Under the pieces are notes generated by a model that was not told the DNA's origin, made no database searches, and worked only from the letters and a program-made list of their open reading frames with translations. 64,000 nt of DNA, taken from assembly GCA_900475325.1 (NCBI GenBank), contig LS483371.1, forward strand, positions 2,976,001-3,040,000, given 5' to 3'. The position numbers and the translations under genes are program-made. The stretch is from Paucimonas lemoignei. GTDB lineage: Bacteria > Pseudomonadota > Gammaproteobacteria > Pseudomonadales > Pseudomonadaceae. Of this stretch, positions 8,250 to 17,840 are shown piece by piece. Numbering within the stretch: the stretch's first letter is position 1; every line of letters starts with the position of its first letter.

Positions 8250-9890
8250 ATGAGTCTCAGTCCCTTCGCCGGCAAGCTGGCACCGGCTCAATTGCTGGTT
8301 GATATTCCTCGACTGGTCACGGCCTATTACACCGGCCAGCCTGATGCAGCCGTGTCGACTCAACGTGTGGCCTTTGGCACCTCCGGCCATCGTGGCAGCT
8401 CGTTCGAGTTGAGTTTCAACGAGTGGCACGTGCTGGCGATCAGCCAGGCGATCTGTCTCTACCGTCAGGCCAATGGCATTGATGGGCCGCTGTTCCTGGG
8501 CGCCGACACCCACGCGTTGTCCACGCCTGCTGCGGCCACTGCGCTGGAAGTACTGGCGGCCAACGGCGTGCAGGTGATGATTTCCGAGGGTGACGAATTC
8601 ACCCCAACGCCTGCGGTTTCCCACGCGATCATCTGTTACAACCGTGGCCGCACCTCAGGCCTGGCCGACGGCATCGTGATTACGCCTTCGCACAACCCGC
8701 CTGAAAGTGGTGGCTTCAAATACAACCCACCCAATGGTGGCCCGGCAGACAGCCACATCACCAAATGGATCGAAGCCAAAGCCAACGAGCTGCTGGCCGA
8801 GAAAGTGCTGGGCGTGAGCCGCATGAGCCACGAGAAAGCCCTGCGCGCCGACACGACCCATCGTCACGACTACCTCAACACCTATGTGGCTGATCTGAAA
8901 AACGTCATCGACATGGACGCCATTCGCGATGCCGGCCTGCGCCTGGGCGTTGATCCGCTAGGTGGAGCAGGGGTCAATTACTGGTCGGCGATTGGCGAGC
9001 ACTACGGTTTGAACCTGGATGTGGTCAACCAATTCGTTGATCCGACCTTCCGCTTCATGTGCGTGGACTGGGACGGCAAGATCCGCATGGACCCGTCGTC
9101 CAACTTCGCCATGCAGGGCTTGATTGGCCTCAAGGATCGCTACCAGGTGGCGTTCGCCTGCGACCCGGATCACGATCGCCACGGTATCGTCACCCCAAGT
9201 GGAGGCTTGCTGGCGCCGAATAATTATCTGGCGGTGTCCATCGATTACTTGTTCCAGAATCGCCCGCAATGGCGCGCTGATGCAGCCATCGGCAAGACCG
9301 TGGTCAGTAGCGGCATGATTGACCGCGTGGCCGCTCGCCTGGGTCGGCGCCTCTATGAAGTGCCGGTAGGGTTCAAGTTCTTCGCTGAAGGCCTGTTCGA
9401 TGGCTCCCTGGGCTTTGGGGGTGAAGAAAGTGCGGGGGCATCGTTCCTGCGCAAGGACGGCACGGTCTGGACCACTGACAAGGACGGTTTGATTCCGGCC
9501 TTGCTGGCTGCAGAAATCACCGCGCGCAAGGGCCGTGACCCGAGCGAAATCTACCAGGCCCTGACTCAGGAACTGGGCGAGCCGTTCTCGACCCGTGTCG
9601 AAGCCAAAGCCAGTCCCGAGCAGAAAGCCGCTCTGGGCAAGCTGTCGCCCGACCAGGTCAAGTCCACCGAACTGGCAGGCGAAGCTATTCAGAGCGTGCT
9701 CAGCCATGCACCGGGTAACAACCAGGCGATTGGCGGCTTGAAAGTCATCACCGAGAACGGCTGGTTCGCCGCGCGACCGTCGGGCACTGAGGATATCTAC
9801 AAGATCTACGCCGAAAGCTTTGTCGGCGAAGACCACCTCAAGCGCCTGGTAGCCGAGGCTCAGGTGTTGGTGGATGCGGCGATTGCCTGA
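8250..9890 (+). CDS. pgm: phosphoglucomutase (alpha-D-glucose-specific)
   Basis: Interconverts glucose 1-phosphate and glucose 6-phosphate in the cytoplasm, linking glycogen/trehalose and surface-polysaccharide synthesis to central metabolism. The 546-aa length is normal for bacterial Pgm. Visible are the phospho-serine loop ([11 protein letters not shown], near residue 147), the metal-binding DPDHDRHG loop near 308, the sugar-binding GGEESAGAS segment and the C-terminal phosphate-binding [17 protein letters not shown] sits just before ATG 8250. It stands alone, with a REP pair and a bidirectional terminator behind it. Confidence 0.96.
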   Translation: MSLSPFAGKLAPAQLLVDIPRLVTAYYTGQPDAAVSTQRVAFGTSGHRGSSFELSFNEWHVLAISQAICLYRQANGIDGPLFLGADTHALSTPAAATALEVLAANGVQVMISEGDEFTPTPAVSHAIICYNRGRTSGLADGIVITPSHNPPESGGFKYNPPNGGPADSHITKWIEAKANELLAEKVLGVSRMSHEKALRADTTHRHDYLNTYVADLKNVIDMDAIRDAGLRLGVDPLGGAGVNYWSAIGEHYGLNLDVVNQFVDPTFRFMCVDWDGKIRMDPSSNFAMQGLIGLKDRYQVAFACDPDHDRHGIVTPSGGLLAPNNYLAVSIDYLFQNRPQWRADAAIGKTVVSSGMIDRVAARLGRRLYEVPVGFKFFAEGLFDGSLGFGGEESAGASFLRKDGTVWTTDKDGLIPALLAAEITARKGRDPSEIYQALTQELGEPFSTRVEAKASPEQKAALGKLSPDQVKSTELAGEAIQSVLSHAPGNNQAIGGLKVITENGWFAARPSGTEDIYKIYAESFVGEDHLKRLVAEAQVLVDAAIA

Positions 9891-9907
9891 TGCGATGACG
9901 CCTGCGT

Positions 9908-9985
9908 CCTGTAGGTGTTGTCAGGGGTTACAGAATAGGGTCTTTCCGAGACACCGCTGTTCGCAGCCTTCGGCAGCACCTACAT
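9908..9985. repeat. REP pair (BIME-like) downstream of pgm
   Basis: TCGCAGCCTTCGGCAGC at about 9962-9978 followed by ACCTACA is a Pseudomonas REP unit; a degenerate inverted partner (TGTAGGTGTTGTC) lies near 9909. The two face each other around a short spacer. Confidence 0.7.
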
Positions 9986-10003
9986 AAACTTCGGCGTAAG
10001 CAA

Positions 10004-10037
10004 AAAAGCCCGGACTCGCGAGAGCCCGGGCTTTTTG
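10004..10037. terminator. bidirectional terminator between pgm and the pirin gene
   Basis: AAAAAGCCCGG (10004-10014) pairs perfectly with CCGGGCTTTTT (10027-10037), so it has a T-run on either strand and can serve both convergent genes. Confidence 0.9.
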
Positions 10038-10059
10038 TTGTGTTGCGGTCAGCGGTGCC

Positions 10060-10755
10060 TCACGCCACATCCACCAGCACGACTTCGCTGTCTTCGAGGG
10101 CGGTAACCCGCAGCACGCGTTCATCTTCCACGGCGATGCCGTCCCGTGCCACAGCCTTCACTCCATTGACTTCGATGCTACCGGTGGCCGGGACCAGATA
10201 GACACGGCGACCTGCGTCCAGGTGGTATTCGGCGGTTTCCCCAGCCTTGAGGTTGGCAGCGACCAGGCGTGCATCGGCGCGGATCCGCAAACTCACGTCG
10301 TCACCGACCTTGCCGCTGGCCAGGGTCACGAAACCTTCGCGATCGCCTTTCGGGAAGGGTTTGGCGCCCCACGAAGGTGCCGCGCCGGTTTCGTTGGGCA
10401 TGATCCAGATCTGGAAGATCTTGGTGGCCGTGGACTCCATGTTGTATTCGCTGTGAGCAATGCCGGTGCCCGCACTCATCACCTGCACATCGCCTGCTTC
10501 GGTGCGGCCCTTGTTACCCAGGTTGTCTTCATGGGTAATCGCGCCTTCGCGAACGTAGGTGATGATTTCCATGTCCCGGTGTGAGTGTTTCGGGAAGCCG
10601 GTGCCCGCCTGAATAACGTCATCATTCCAGACCCGCAGTTGACCCCAGTTCATGCGTTGGGTGTCGTAGTACTCGGCAAAGGAAAAATGATGGTGTGCGT
10701 CCAGCCAGCCGTGGTTGGCGCCGCCCAAAGTGTTGAAAGGTCGTAATTGCAGCAT
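10060..10755 (-). CDS. pirin family protein (YhhW-like, possible quercetinase)
   Basis: Bicupin protein of 231 aa. The N-terminal cupin carries the metal ligands in the KHSHRDMEIITYV and HSEYN motifs (residues about 56-64 and 105), as in YhhW-type pirins, several of which have quercetin 2,3-dioxygenase activity; the physiological substrate is not known. A consensus AGGAGG lies seven bases before the ATG at 10755. It converges on pgm across the shared terminator. A 278-bp gap with AT-rich sequence (ATCAAATTATTATCGAT) separates it from the divergent helicase gene and likely holds its promoter. Confidence 0.93.
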   Translation of the reverse strand: MLQLRPFNTLGGANHGWLDAHHHFSFAEYYDTQRMNWGQLRVWNDDVIQAGTGFPKHSHRDMEIITYVREGAITHEDNLGNKGRTEAGDVQVMSAGTGIAHSEYNMESTATKIFQIWIMPNETGAAPSWGAKPFPKGDREGFVTLASGKVGDDVSLRIRADARLVAANLKAGETAEYHLDAGRRVYLVPATGSIEVNGVKAVARDGIAVEDERVLRVTALEDSEVVLVDVA

Positions 10756-11033
10756 GGTGTGCCTCCTGAGCAGGGCCGGGCTATTGAATGAGCCCGGGCT
10801 GCTGAACGTTGTTAGGTTGTTGATGGCCGCTATGATTGATCAAATTATTATCGATAAATAGCGCAATTAATCGCTGTAACCTATCTTTTAAATCGATGAT
10901 AAGAAGGCACCGTATTCTCCACTCCACCTGCACTTGATCGGCTAATCACCTGACAGCAAAGCATTTAACTGGAGCTGAGCGGTGAATCGGGTGACCATAC
11001 GCGCCTTCTGCAAATCATCCGCCTGGAGCCTGC

Positions 11034-13523
11034 GTGCCAGACCATCTGCCTGTTGATGCCCTTCCTGAACACGAGCCTGAACTGACCCCCACGCACCAGC
11101 TGCCCTTGCTCAAGCGCCTGGCTTCGCGTTTGCTGGGCCGGGGCCTGAATCGCCTGCGGGCGCAGCATCAACCCTCGTGGAAACAGGGCCACGCCGACGG
11201 TTATCTCAATGGTCATCAGCACGGCGCGGAGGAGGGTTACACCGAAGGGCATCTGGACGGGATCGAAGAAGGGCGGCGGGTGTTGGTGATACGCGACACG
11301 CGGCCGCAGGAGCATCGCGGGCCCAAGGTCGACGACCATCTGTTCGATGACTGGCGTTTGCCGCTCAGCGCCGAGCTGAAAAAACGCATCAAGGCCGACG
11401 TGGCGCTCAAGCTCCCGGCACACGGGCAACCCAGTGCGGCGCAGTGGAAGATGATCTTCAGCGAGACGCCGTCGACCTGCGTGATCGCCGGAGCGGGCGC
11501 GGGCAAGTCCACCTCGCTGGTGTTGCGCATCCTGCTGCTGGTGCATTACCTGGACTTCGAGCTGGACGCCATGACCGTGGTGACCTTCACCCGTGAGTCG
11601 CGCAAAGACTTCGTCAACAAATTGATGGAGATATTTGCCCTGTGGGGTCGCGATCTCAGCCAGCAACAGGCCCGCAACCTGGTGCGCACCTTTCACTCCA
11701 GAATCCTGCCTCTGGTGCGCAGCATGCCGGGCCTTGAGCAGCTCGGCGCGTTCGAGAACCTGGGCACTCAAGCCGCTGCGGGCCTGGAAGAAGGCGCTGA
11801 CAGCAACCCTTTCGATCTGCGCATCAATGATGCCCAGCGTCAGCAATTGAACCTGTGCTACCGCGACCTGTATGCCAGCAATCAACGCTTTCGCGAGGTC
11901 ATGGCGCCGCTGCACCGTCAGGCCCTGCAGCTCAAGGAACTGGAGCGCGATCACCCGGATGTGCAAAAACGCGTGACGGTCACTGAGCTGTCCGCCAAGC
12001 GCGACGAAGCGCTCTGCGACCTCATCGAGGACTTGTGGATTCGGGCCAAAGCCTGGCCTATCAAGGGCATCGAGCCGATGCGCCAGACCGTCGAAATCAA
12101 CGGTTTCGGCTTTCATCTGCATGGCTACAGCGCAGAGCTCGACGCCTGGATCGTGCTGGGCTACGACCCGTCCGAGAACCAGCAGATGAAGCGTGCCGAC
12201 GGCAAATTGCCGGTCTGGGCCGAGTGGGTCATCAAACGCACCTTGTTTCAGGCTTTCTGCCGTAAACCGGTGATCTGGCTGGACAGCTACGAGGCAGGGA
12301 GTCGGGTGCTGCAGTCATTATCCGGGGCGGCAGTGGCCGGGCCGGGTTTCGATTACAAGGTCAAAGGTGAGTTTGGCTCGGCTCCGCTGCTCGACTGCTT
12401 TGTCGCGGCAGCAAGCTTTATCGAAAACCTGGGGCTGGACGTCCCAGCGGCCGTGGCCGAGATGAGCTTTGCGGACAACGACCCGGACCGCTTCTTTTTC
12501 GAAGCCCTGAGCCTGTTCTGGAAGGCCTTCGAGAACCACCTGTTGACCCAGACGCCACCGGTCATGACCTACAACCGGATGTTCGCGCTGTTTGGCGAGA
12601 ACTCCCCGGAAAACCTCAAACTGGTGGCAGATGAACAGCTAAGGCCCCTGGCGCATTTGATGATCGACGAGTTCCAGGACGTATCGCCGCAGATCGTTTC
12701 ATGGGTACGGGCCAGCTTGCGCGAGATTCGTCGCCGGGGTCCTGACTTGCACAAAGGCCGCAGCGCACAACACTCATCGCTGTTGTGCGTGGGTGACGAC
12801 TGGCAATCGATTTATGGCTGGCGTGGCAGCTCACCGAAATACTTCATGGAGTTCGTCAAAGAGTTCCCGTCACCGGCGTCCACTAAAGTCTTGCTGACTG
12901 ACAACTACCGCAGCCATCAGTACATCATCGATGCGGCCGAACACATCGTGCGCGCCGCGCCTGCCATTGCTGGTAAAAAGGCCCGGGCCAGTGGCGCCGA
13001 ACAGCCACTGTTGCCCGTCACGGTGCTGGATCGTGACGACGAGGCCCTGGCGTTGCGCGTCATTGCGCACTACGAAGCGGGTGATTCGATTCTGCTGCTG
13101 TATCGCAAGGGCAGCGAAAAGGCGGTATTTACCGAGCAATTGCAGGCCCTTGTGGATGCCGATTATGCGCTGGCGCCTGTCGCGCGGCGTTTCAAGCAAC
13201 TGACCTACCACAGCGCCAAAGGCTTGCAGGCCGACGCTGTGTTTTTGCTCGGGGATTGCCAGCACTTGACCCATTCGCCCTACAAGAACCAGCTGTATCG
13301 GCTTGCAGGGCTGGGCAGTGCGTCAGAGACTGATGGATTCGACAAGGCCCAGCGCGATGAGGTGCTACGCCTGGCCTACGTCGCCATCACCCGCGCGGTG
13401 CGCCACTGTTATTGGTACATCGACGCCAGCGCGCGTGATGCAGTGAACGCCAGCAAGGCGTCTGATCGCATTGATTCGAGCAAGCCGTTCTTTGAAGACC
13501 TGCGCAGTGGGCGCCGCTTATAG
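11034..13523 (+). CDS. UvrD/Rep-type superfamily 1 DNA helicase
   Basis: The 829-aa protein has the full SF1A set: Walker A AGAGAGKST near residue 155, RTFHS, Walker B DEFQDVSPQ near 545, GDDWQSIYGWRG, LTDNYRS, the YHSAKGLQAD motif and RLAYVAITRA near the end. It should translocate on single-stranded DNA and unwind duplexes. The first 140 residues are not helicase: they include a Gly/Tyr-rich repeat (GYLNGHQHGAEEGYTEGHLDG) of unknown role. The start is GTG 11034 with GGAG six bases before it. It is monocistronic, with a DUF1652 gene converging on its end, the two overlapping by a few bases. Confidence 0.9.
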   Translation: MPDHLPVDALPEHEPELTPTHQLPLLKRLASRLLGRGLNRLRAQHQPSWKQGHADGYLNGHQHGAEEGYTEGHLDGIEEGRRVLVIRDTRPQEHRGPKVDDHLFDDWRLPLSAELKKRIKADVALKLPAHGQPSAAQWKMIFSETPSTCVIAGAGAGKSTSLVLRILLLVHYLDFELDAMTVVTFTRESRKDFVNKLMEIFALWGRDLSQQQARNLVRTFHSRILPLVRSMPGLEQLGAFENLGTQAAAGLEEGADSNPFDLRINDAQRQQLNLCYRDLYASNQRFREVMAPLHRQALQLKELERDHPDVQKRVTVTELSAKRDEALCDLIEDLWIRAKAWPIKGIEPMRQTVEINGFGFHLHGYSAELDAWIVLGYDPSENQQMKRADGKLPVWAEWVIKRTLFQAFCRKPVIWLDSYEAGSRVLQSLSGAAVAGPGFDYKVKGEFGSAPLLDCFVAAASFIENLGLDVPAAVAEMSFADNDPDRFFFEALSLFWKAFENHLLTQTPPVMTYNRMFALFGENSPENLKLVADEQLRPLAHLMIDEFQDVSPQIVSWVRASLREIRRRGPDLHKGRSAQHSSLLCVGDDWQSIYGWRGSSPKYFMEFVKEFPSPASTKVLLTDNYRSHQYIIDAAEHIVRAAPAIAGKKARASGAEQPLLPVTVLDRDDEALALRVIAHYEAGDSILLLYRKGSEKAVFTEQLQALVDADYALAPVARRFKQLTYHSAKGLQADAVFLLGDCQHLTHSPYKNQLYRLAGLGSASETDGFDKAQRDEVLRLAYVAITRAVRHCYWYIDASARDAVNASKASDRIDSSKPFFEDLRSGRRL

Positions 13524-13775
13524 CAGACCCGAGACCCGAGGCGGGATGAAACATTCCAGCTCCGCCTCGATGGCTTCAATGATCAGTTCCACCTCGGTCG
13601 CATTCATCACAGTGGCGCACGGCAAGCCGGCAATCGCGATGACGGTCTCGCCGCTGGCCCGGTCAAACAGACGAGCGACCATGCTGCTGGGTGCGTCCAT
13701 CGTGGCTTCAAAGCCCACCGGATGGAAGTACCAGCGCATCAACTGACAGGCATTGGGGAACGTGACTTTGTTCAT
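13518..13775 (-). CDS. DUF1652 family protein
   Basis: Small 85-aa protein of the Pseudomonas DUF1652 type: LMRWYFHPVGFEATMD near the N-terminus, then a Gly-Pro-Cys strand (IAGLPC) and a helix EVELIIEAIEAELE. Function unknown. I start at the ATG at 13775 because GAGGTGGG precedes it; the upstream in-frame ATG at 13793 lacks that site. It overlaps the tail of the helicase gene on the other strand by six bases. Confidence 0.8.
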   Translation of the reverse strand: MNKVTFPNACQLMRWYFHPVGFEATMDAPSSMVARLFDRASGETVIAIAGLPCATVMNATEVELIIEAIEAELECFIPPRVSGLL

Positions 13776-14273
13776 TGAACCCACCTCTTTCAAACGAGCA
13801 CATGCGCAAGCTCACATCGGAGGCAAGGGAGCTGTCGTGGGTGTTTCTTACAATTCAATCGGACAGTCCTTACGTGTTTCAAAAATAGCACTGTTGGAGT
13901 ATCCGGCAGCATTTTTCTGCCCAACGTTCAGAAAACTTTCTGATTCATGATGTCCGTCATGCTGGTTATTCCTTTTGTCACACTCGACACGCCGTTTTGG
14001 AAGCTTTTAGCGCTGATCCGCGGACGAATCACGGTCTCTGCCTACACCCGAATGAAGGGAACGCTCATCCGGTTTCTCGGAGCCAGTAGAAGTGGGGTGT
14101 GTCGATAAAATAAAACCCTGCTTGTTCTCAATTAACCCTCATGCAATGCCGATAACCTTTATAAGCGCGAAGGAGCTGTGTGACACCGCGCCTGCGATCA
14201 CCAGGCACGTGCTGCCTGGAGATCCGCCCCGGCATGGATAGCTACCGCTGTTGATCTTCTCGAGACTCAATCC
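13776..14273. other. gene-free region upstream of the chemoreceptor
   Basis: Nearly 500 bp without a credible ORF. It carries the sigma-28-like promoter listed separately and, nearer 13776, the promoter side of the DUF1652 gene. No other structure was recognised. Confidence 0.6.
14128..14155 (+). promoter_or_regulatory. sigma-28 (FliA) promoter of the chemoreceptor gene
   Basis: TCAATTAA at 14128-14135, 12 bp, then GCCGATAA at 14148-14155. GCCGATAA is an exact FliA -10 element and the upstream block fits the Pseudomonas TCAA -35. It lies 118 bp before the receptor start, which matches control with late flagellar genes. Confidence 0.75.
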
Positions 14274-15899
14274 ATGACGCTAAGAACTATAAATATCGCG
14301 CCGCGGGCTTTTCTGGGATTTGCGTTCATCGCGCTGCTGGTGATCGTCCTGGGCTTCTTTGCCCTTAATCGTATGTCGGTCATTCGCCAGGCCACGACTG
14401 ACATGGAGACCAATATGCTGCCCAGCATTGGTTTTCTGGGCAACGTGACCGAAGGCGTATTGCGCCTGCGTATTCTGTCTTTCCGGATCCTGACCAACCG
14501 TGAGCCCGCCGCCCTGGTGGAAGCCGACAGGCGAATTGCCGAGCTGACCCGAGACTTGCAAAAAGCCAAGGCCAGTTATGCCGCCTTGCCCGCTGATGGA
14601 GATGAGCTGGCGGTCTACACAGAGTTCGATGCCACTCTGACCAAGTACCTGGCCGCCCAGGATCAGGCCCTGGAGTTGTCGCGTCAGAACAAAGTCGAAG
14701 AGTTGCGCACACTGATCAATACGCAAATAAAGAACGGTACGGACCTGATGGGCGAGCAACTCAAGAAGTTGGTCGCCATCAATAAAACCGGCGCACAACA
14801 GGCTTCCGACGTTGCAGGTGCGCAATATGACCAGGCAACCCTGGGGATCATCTCGTTTTCGGTGGCTGCTGCTTTGCTGACCGTTTTGCTTGCCTGGTTG
14901 CTGACCCGCAGTATTGTCACACCTTTGGCTAAAGCCTTGCGCGCCGCTGAAGAGATAGCCGCAGGCAATCTGACCAAAGCCATTGAGGTCGATGGCAGCG
15001 ATGAGCCCGCTCGATTGCTGGGTGCGCTTTCAGTGATGCAACAGAACCTGCGCAAGACCATCGAGATGATTGCCGGCTCCGCGACGCAACTGGCCTCGGC
15101 GGCGGAAGAACTGAGTGCAGTCACTGAGGAATCGTCCCGTGGTCTGCAACAACAGAACAATGAAATCGAACAGGCGGCGACCGCTGTCAACGAAATGACC
15201 GCAGCGGTGGAAGAGGTGGCCCGCAATGCCGTGTCCACGTCAGAAGCATCCGGGCAGTCCAACGCCACGGCGACTCAGGGCCGGGACAAGGTGGTGGAAA
15301 CCGTCAAGGCTATTCAGGTCATGAGCCAGGATGTGCAGGTCACGTCCGAGCTGGTCCAGGGCTTGGCCGCCCAAGGCAGGGACATTGGCAAAGTGCTGGA
15401 TGTGATTCGCTCCATTGCCGAGCAGACCAACTTGCTGGCGCTCAATGCCGCCATCGAAGCGGCGCGTGCGGGCGAAGCGGGCAGGGGGTTTGCAGTGGTG
15501 GCCGATGAAGTGCGTGCCCTGGCGCACCGCACCGCTGAGTCGACCCGGGAAATCGAGCAGATGGTTGCCGGTATCCAGAGCGGTACGGGCAGTGCGGTGC
15601 AGTCCATGGCGTTGAACACCAGCCGCACGCAAACCACCCTGGACCTGGCCCGTGCGGCAGGCGAAGCGCTGGAGCAGATCACCCAAGCCATCGCGCAAAT
15701 CAACGAACGCAACCTGGTCATCGCCAGCGCATCGGAAGAGCAGGCCCAGGTTTCACGCGAAGTCGACCGCAATCTGGTCAACATCCGCGACCTGGCGACT
15801 CAGTCCGCAGCCGGTGCCAACCAGACCAGCGCCGCCAGCCATGAGTTGTCCAGGCTGGCAGTGGACCTCAAGGGGATGGTGGCGCGGTTTGTGATTTGA
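14274..15899 (+). CDS. methyl-accepting chemotaxis protein
   Basis: Inner-membrane chemoreceptor of 541 aa. An N-terminal membrane helix (about residues 8-30) is followed by a four-helix-bundle periplasmic sensor (about 35-185), a second membrane helix (about 190-212, [18 protein letters not shown]), a HAMP domain and a cytoplasmic signalling domain with the conserved hairpin tip [32 protein letters not shown] near 380-415. It should pass ligand binding to CheA through CheW. No C-terminal CheR-tethering pentapeptide is seen. The ligand is unknown. A weak GAG precedes the ATG; a FliA-type promoter lies upstream. Confidence 0.95.
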   Translation: MTLRTINIAPRAFLGFAFIALLVIVLGFFALNRMSVIRQATTDMETNMLPSIGFLGNVTEGVLRLRILSFRILTNREPAALVEADRRIAELTRDLQKAKASYAALPADGDELAVYTEFDATLTKYLAAQDQALELSRQNKVEELRTLINTQIKNGTDLMGEQLKKLVAINKTGAQQASDVAGAQYDQATLGIISFSVAAALLTVLLAWLLTRSIVTPLAKALRAAEEIAAGNLTKAIEVDGSDEPARLLGALSVMQQNLRKTIEMIAGSATQLASAAEELSAVTEESSRGLQQQNNEIEQAATAVNEMTAAVEEVARNAVSTSEASGQSNATATQGRDKVVETVKAIQVMSQDVQVTSELVQGLAAQGRDIGKVLDVIRSIAEQTNLLALNAAIEAARAGEAGRGFAVVADEVRALAHRTAESTREIEQMVAGIQSGTGSAVQSMALNTSRTQTTLDLARAAGEALEQITQAIAQINERNLVIASASEEQAQVSREVDRNLVNIRDLATQSAAGANQTSAASHELSRLAVDLKGMVARFVI

Positions 15900-15922
15900 G
15901 TGTTGGGCACACAGCTCTTGAG

Positions 15923-15945
15923 AAAATCTGCAAAGCAGATTTTTT
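15923..15945 (+). terminator. Rho-independent terminator after the chemoreceptor gene
   Basis: AAAATCTGC (15923-15931), loop AAA, GCAGATTTT (15935-15943), then further T. The core AAATCTGC...GCAGATTT also recurs at about 40819-40837 inside the second repeat region. Confidence 0.75.
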
Positions 15946-16093
15946 CAGGATGATTTCCTTCCTGACTCTCATCGAACAATAAATAACTGCTTGAATTGAA
16001 ATGCTTTTTTGTGGGACGCCGGGGTGGCGTTCCACAGATCCTGTGTTTGCTGCGCGACAGCGCGGCGTCTGGACGACGGGGCTTCTCCCACGC

Positions 16094-16440
16094 TGCTTTT
16101 GATGTTGGAGGCGTGCGTAAAACGTAGGGGCGACACACATTGCGACTTGTGGCCGGCCGAGCGCAGGTATTGCGCAGTGGGCAACCCGGCATGGATGCCG
16201 AGTTAGCCGCACCGGGCCATGGATGGCTCATTGCGGCGGCCCACGGAGCAATGCCGGAGCGAGGGCAGTCTGAGCCTTGGCGAAGACCCGGACAAGGGCG
16301 CGGGAGCGTTTTGCTTACTTTTGACTGGGCCGGCATTCCGGCTGTTCAAAAGTGAGGCGCCGTAAGGGCGCAAAGGTGAATCAGCGTCGCCGCCGCTGCT
16401 GGATATACATGGTTTTAGGGCTCCCAACAGAGTACCTACA
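16094..16440. repeat. structured intergenic repeat, copy 1
   Basis: About 347 bp that aligns along its whole length with 40872-41204, with scattered substitutions and one replaced segment. It includes an imperfect hairpin at 16183-16204 (AACCCGGCAT/ATGCCGAGTT), a GGCCAT/ATGGCT hairpin near 16216, and the stem ACTTTTGA/TCAAAAGT at 16317-16353. It ends 12 bp from the kguT stop codon. ORFs through it are in different frames in the two copies and are not genes. The 15946-16093 interval before it holds nothing I recognise. Confidence 0.85.
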
Positions 16441-16451
16441 GGGCAGCGCAA

Positions 16452-17768
16452 TCAAGAATGCGCAGGCGCCCGGCGCCCATCACCCTGTTCTGGCGCAGCC
16501 TTGGGCGTGTGGTCGGGCCTGAGCATCAACGTCAGCAATACCGAGACCAACAACGCGCCACTCATAAACAGGTACGAAGCACTCAAGGTACCGGTCACGC
16601 CATTCAAATAACCCACCAGATAAGAACCTGCGAACGAACCCAATGCCCCGAGGCTGTTGATCAGTGCCATGGCACCGCCAGCGACATTGGCCGGGAGGAT
16701 TTCCGGGACAATGGCGAAAAAGGGCCCATAGGGTGCATACATGCAGGCACCGGCGATGACCAGCAACGAGTAGGACCACCAGAAGTGCTCGGTACCCAGC
16801 GCGTAGGAGCCGTAGAACGCAATCGCCGCCAGCAACAGCGGAGGCCAGACGAACAGCTTGCGCTTTTGCAGTTTGTCCGAGGCCCAGGACACAGCAATCA
16901 TGCCAATCACCGCCGCCAGATAAGGCAGTGCCGACAACCAGCCTGCCTCGACCATGTCCATCTGCATGCCTTTCTTGAGGATGGTCGGTAGCCACAGCAC
17001 AAAGCCATAAACCCCGATGCTCCAGCAAAAATACTGCGCGGCCAGTAGCAGCACTTTGGGTGAGCGGAACGCCTCGGCGTAGTTCTTCACCGGCTTGATG
17101 CCCACTTGCTCGGCATCCAGTCGGGCCTGCAGTTCGGCTTTTTCAGCATCGCTCAGCCATTTGGCCTGCGCGGGACGCTCGTCTACCAGGCGCCACCAGA
17201 TGAATGCCCAGATCACCGCGGGCAACCCTTCAACGATGAACATCCAGCGCCAGCTGAAATGCGCCACCAGATAACCCGATACCACGGACATCCAGAGCAT
17301 GGTGACCGGGTTGCCGAGGATCAGCACCGTATTGGCTCGCGAGCGTTCAGCCCGGGTGAACCAATAGCAGAGGTAGACCAGCATGGCGGGCATGACCGCC
17401 GCTTCAACCACGCCCAGCAGAAAGCGGATGGCGATCAACATGTAGGCATTGGACACAATGCCCGTCAGGGTCGCCAGGCTGCCCCACAGGATCAGGCTGA
17501 CGAAAATCAGCTTCTTCACGCTGCGCTTCTGGGCGTAGATCGCACCCGGCACCTGGAAGAAGAAGTAGCCCAGGAAAAACAAGGCCCCAAGCAGCGAGGA
17601 CATGCCCGGCGTGATGTTCAGGTCCTCGGCCATGCCAGAGGCGGCGGCGAAGCCATAATTGGCCCGATCCAGATAGGCCAGGCTGTAGGTGATGAAGACA
17701 ATGGGCATGATCAGCAGCCAACGGCGTTTGAGCCCACCGGTTTTGATCGTGTCGAGCAAGCGGTCCAT
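16452..17768 (-). CDS. kguT: 2-ketogluconate transporter (MFS, ACS family)
   Basis: The 438-aa protein is a 12-helix major facilitator of the anion:cation symporter family (FITYSLAYLDRANYGFAAAS near the start, GAIYAQKRSVKKLIF as motif A, a TRAERSRANTVL loop near residue 140). In Pseudomonas the gene after kguE and kguK in this operon is the inner-membrane 2-ketogluconate transporter, which is the basis for the name. Its AGGAG precedes ATG 17768. An AACAACAA motif just upstream of that site suggests Crc/Hfq repression. The usual next gene, kguD, is absent here; the repeat lies in its place. Confidence 0.9.
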   Translation of the reverse strand: MDRLLDTIKTGGLKRRWLLIMPIVFITYSLAYLDRANYGFAAASGMAEDLNITPGMSSLLGALFFLGYFFFQVPGAIYAQKRSVKKLIFVSLILWGSLATLTGIVSNAYMLIAIRFLLGVVEAAVMPAMLVYLCYWFTRAERSRANTVLILGNPVTMLWMSVVSGYLVAHFSWRWMFIVEGLPAVIWAFIWWRLVDERPAQAKWLSDAEKAELQARLDAEQVGIKPVKNYAEAFRSPKVLLLAAQYFCWSIGVYGFVLWLPTILKKGMQMDMVEAGWLSALPYLAAVIGMIAVSWASDKLQKRKLFVWPPLLLAAIAFYGSYALGTEHFWWSYSLLVIAGACMYAPYGPFFAIVPEILPANVAGGAMALINSLGALGSFAGSYLVGYLNGVTGTLSASYLFMSGALLVSVLLTLMLRPDHTPKAAPEQGDGRRAPAHS

Positions 17769-17783
17769 GTGATTCTCCTGAGC

Positions 17784-17795
17784 TTGTTGTTTTTG
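17784..17795 (-). promoter_or_regulatory. candidate Crc/Hfq site upstream of kguT
   Basis: The transcribed strand reads AAAAACAACAA, containing the AAnAAnAA consensus, a few bases before the AGGAG of kguT. Crc/Hfq binding to such A-rich sites blocks translation of catabolic genes in Pseudomonas. Confidence 0.5.
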
Positions 17796-17840
17796 TCGCA
17801 GCAGGTTGTGGTGTCTGTTTTTGAAGTCGTTGAATCGAAA

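Noticed and set aside
8958..9836. 292-codon minus-strand frame
   Set aside because: Antisense shadow of pgm.
15800..16336. Minus-strand ORF over the repeat
   Set aside because: It crosses the chemoreceptor terminator and hairpin repeat; the corresponding region of copy 2 does not preserve the frame as a gene.
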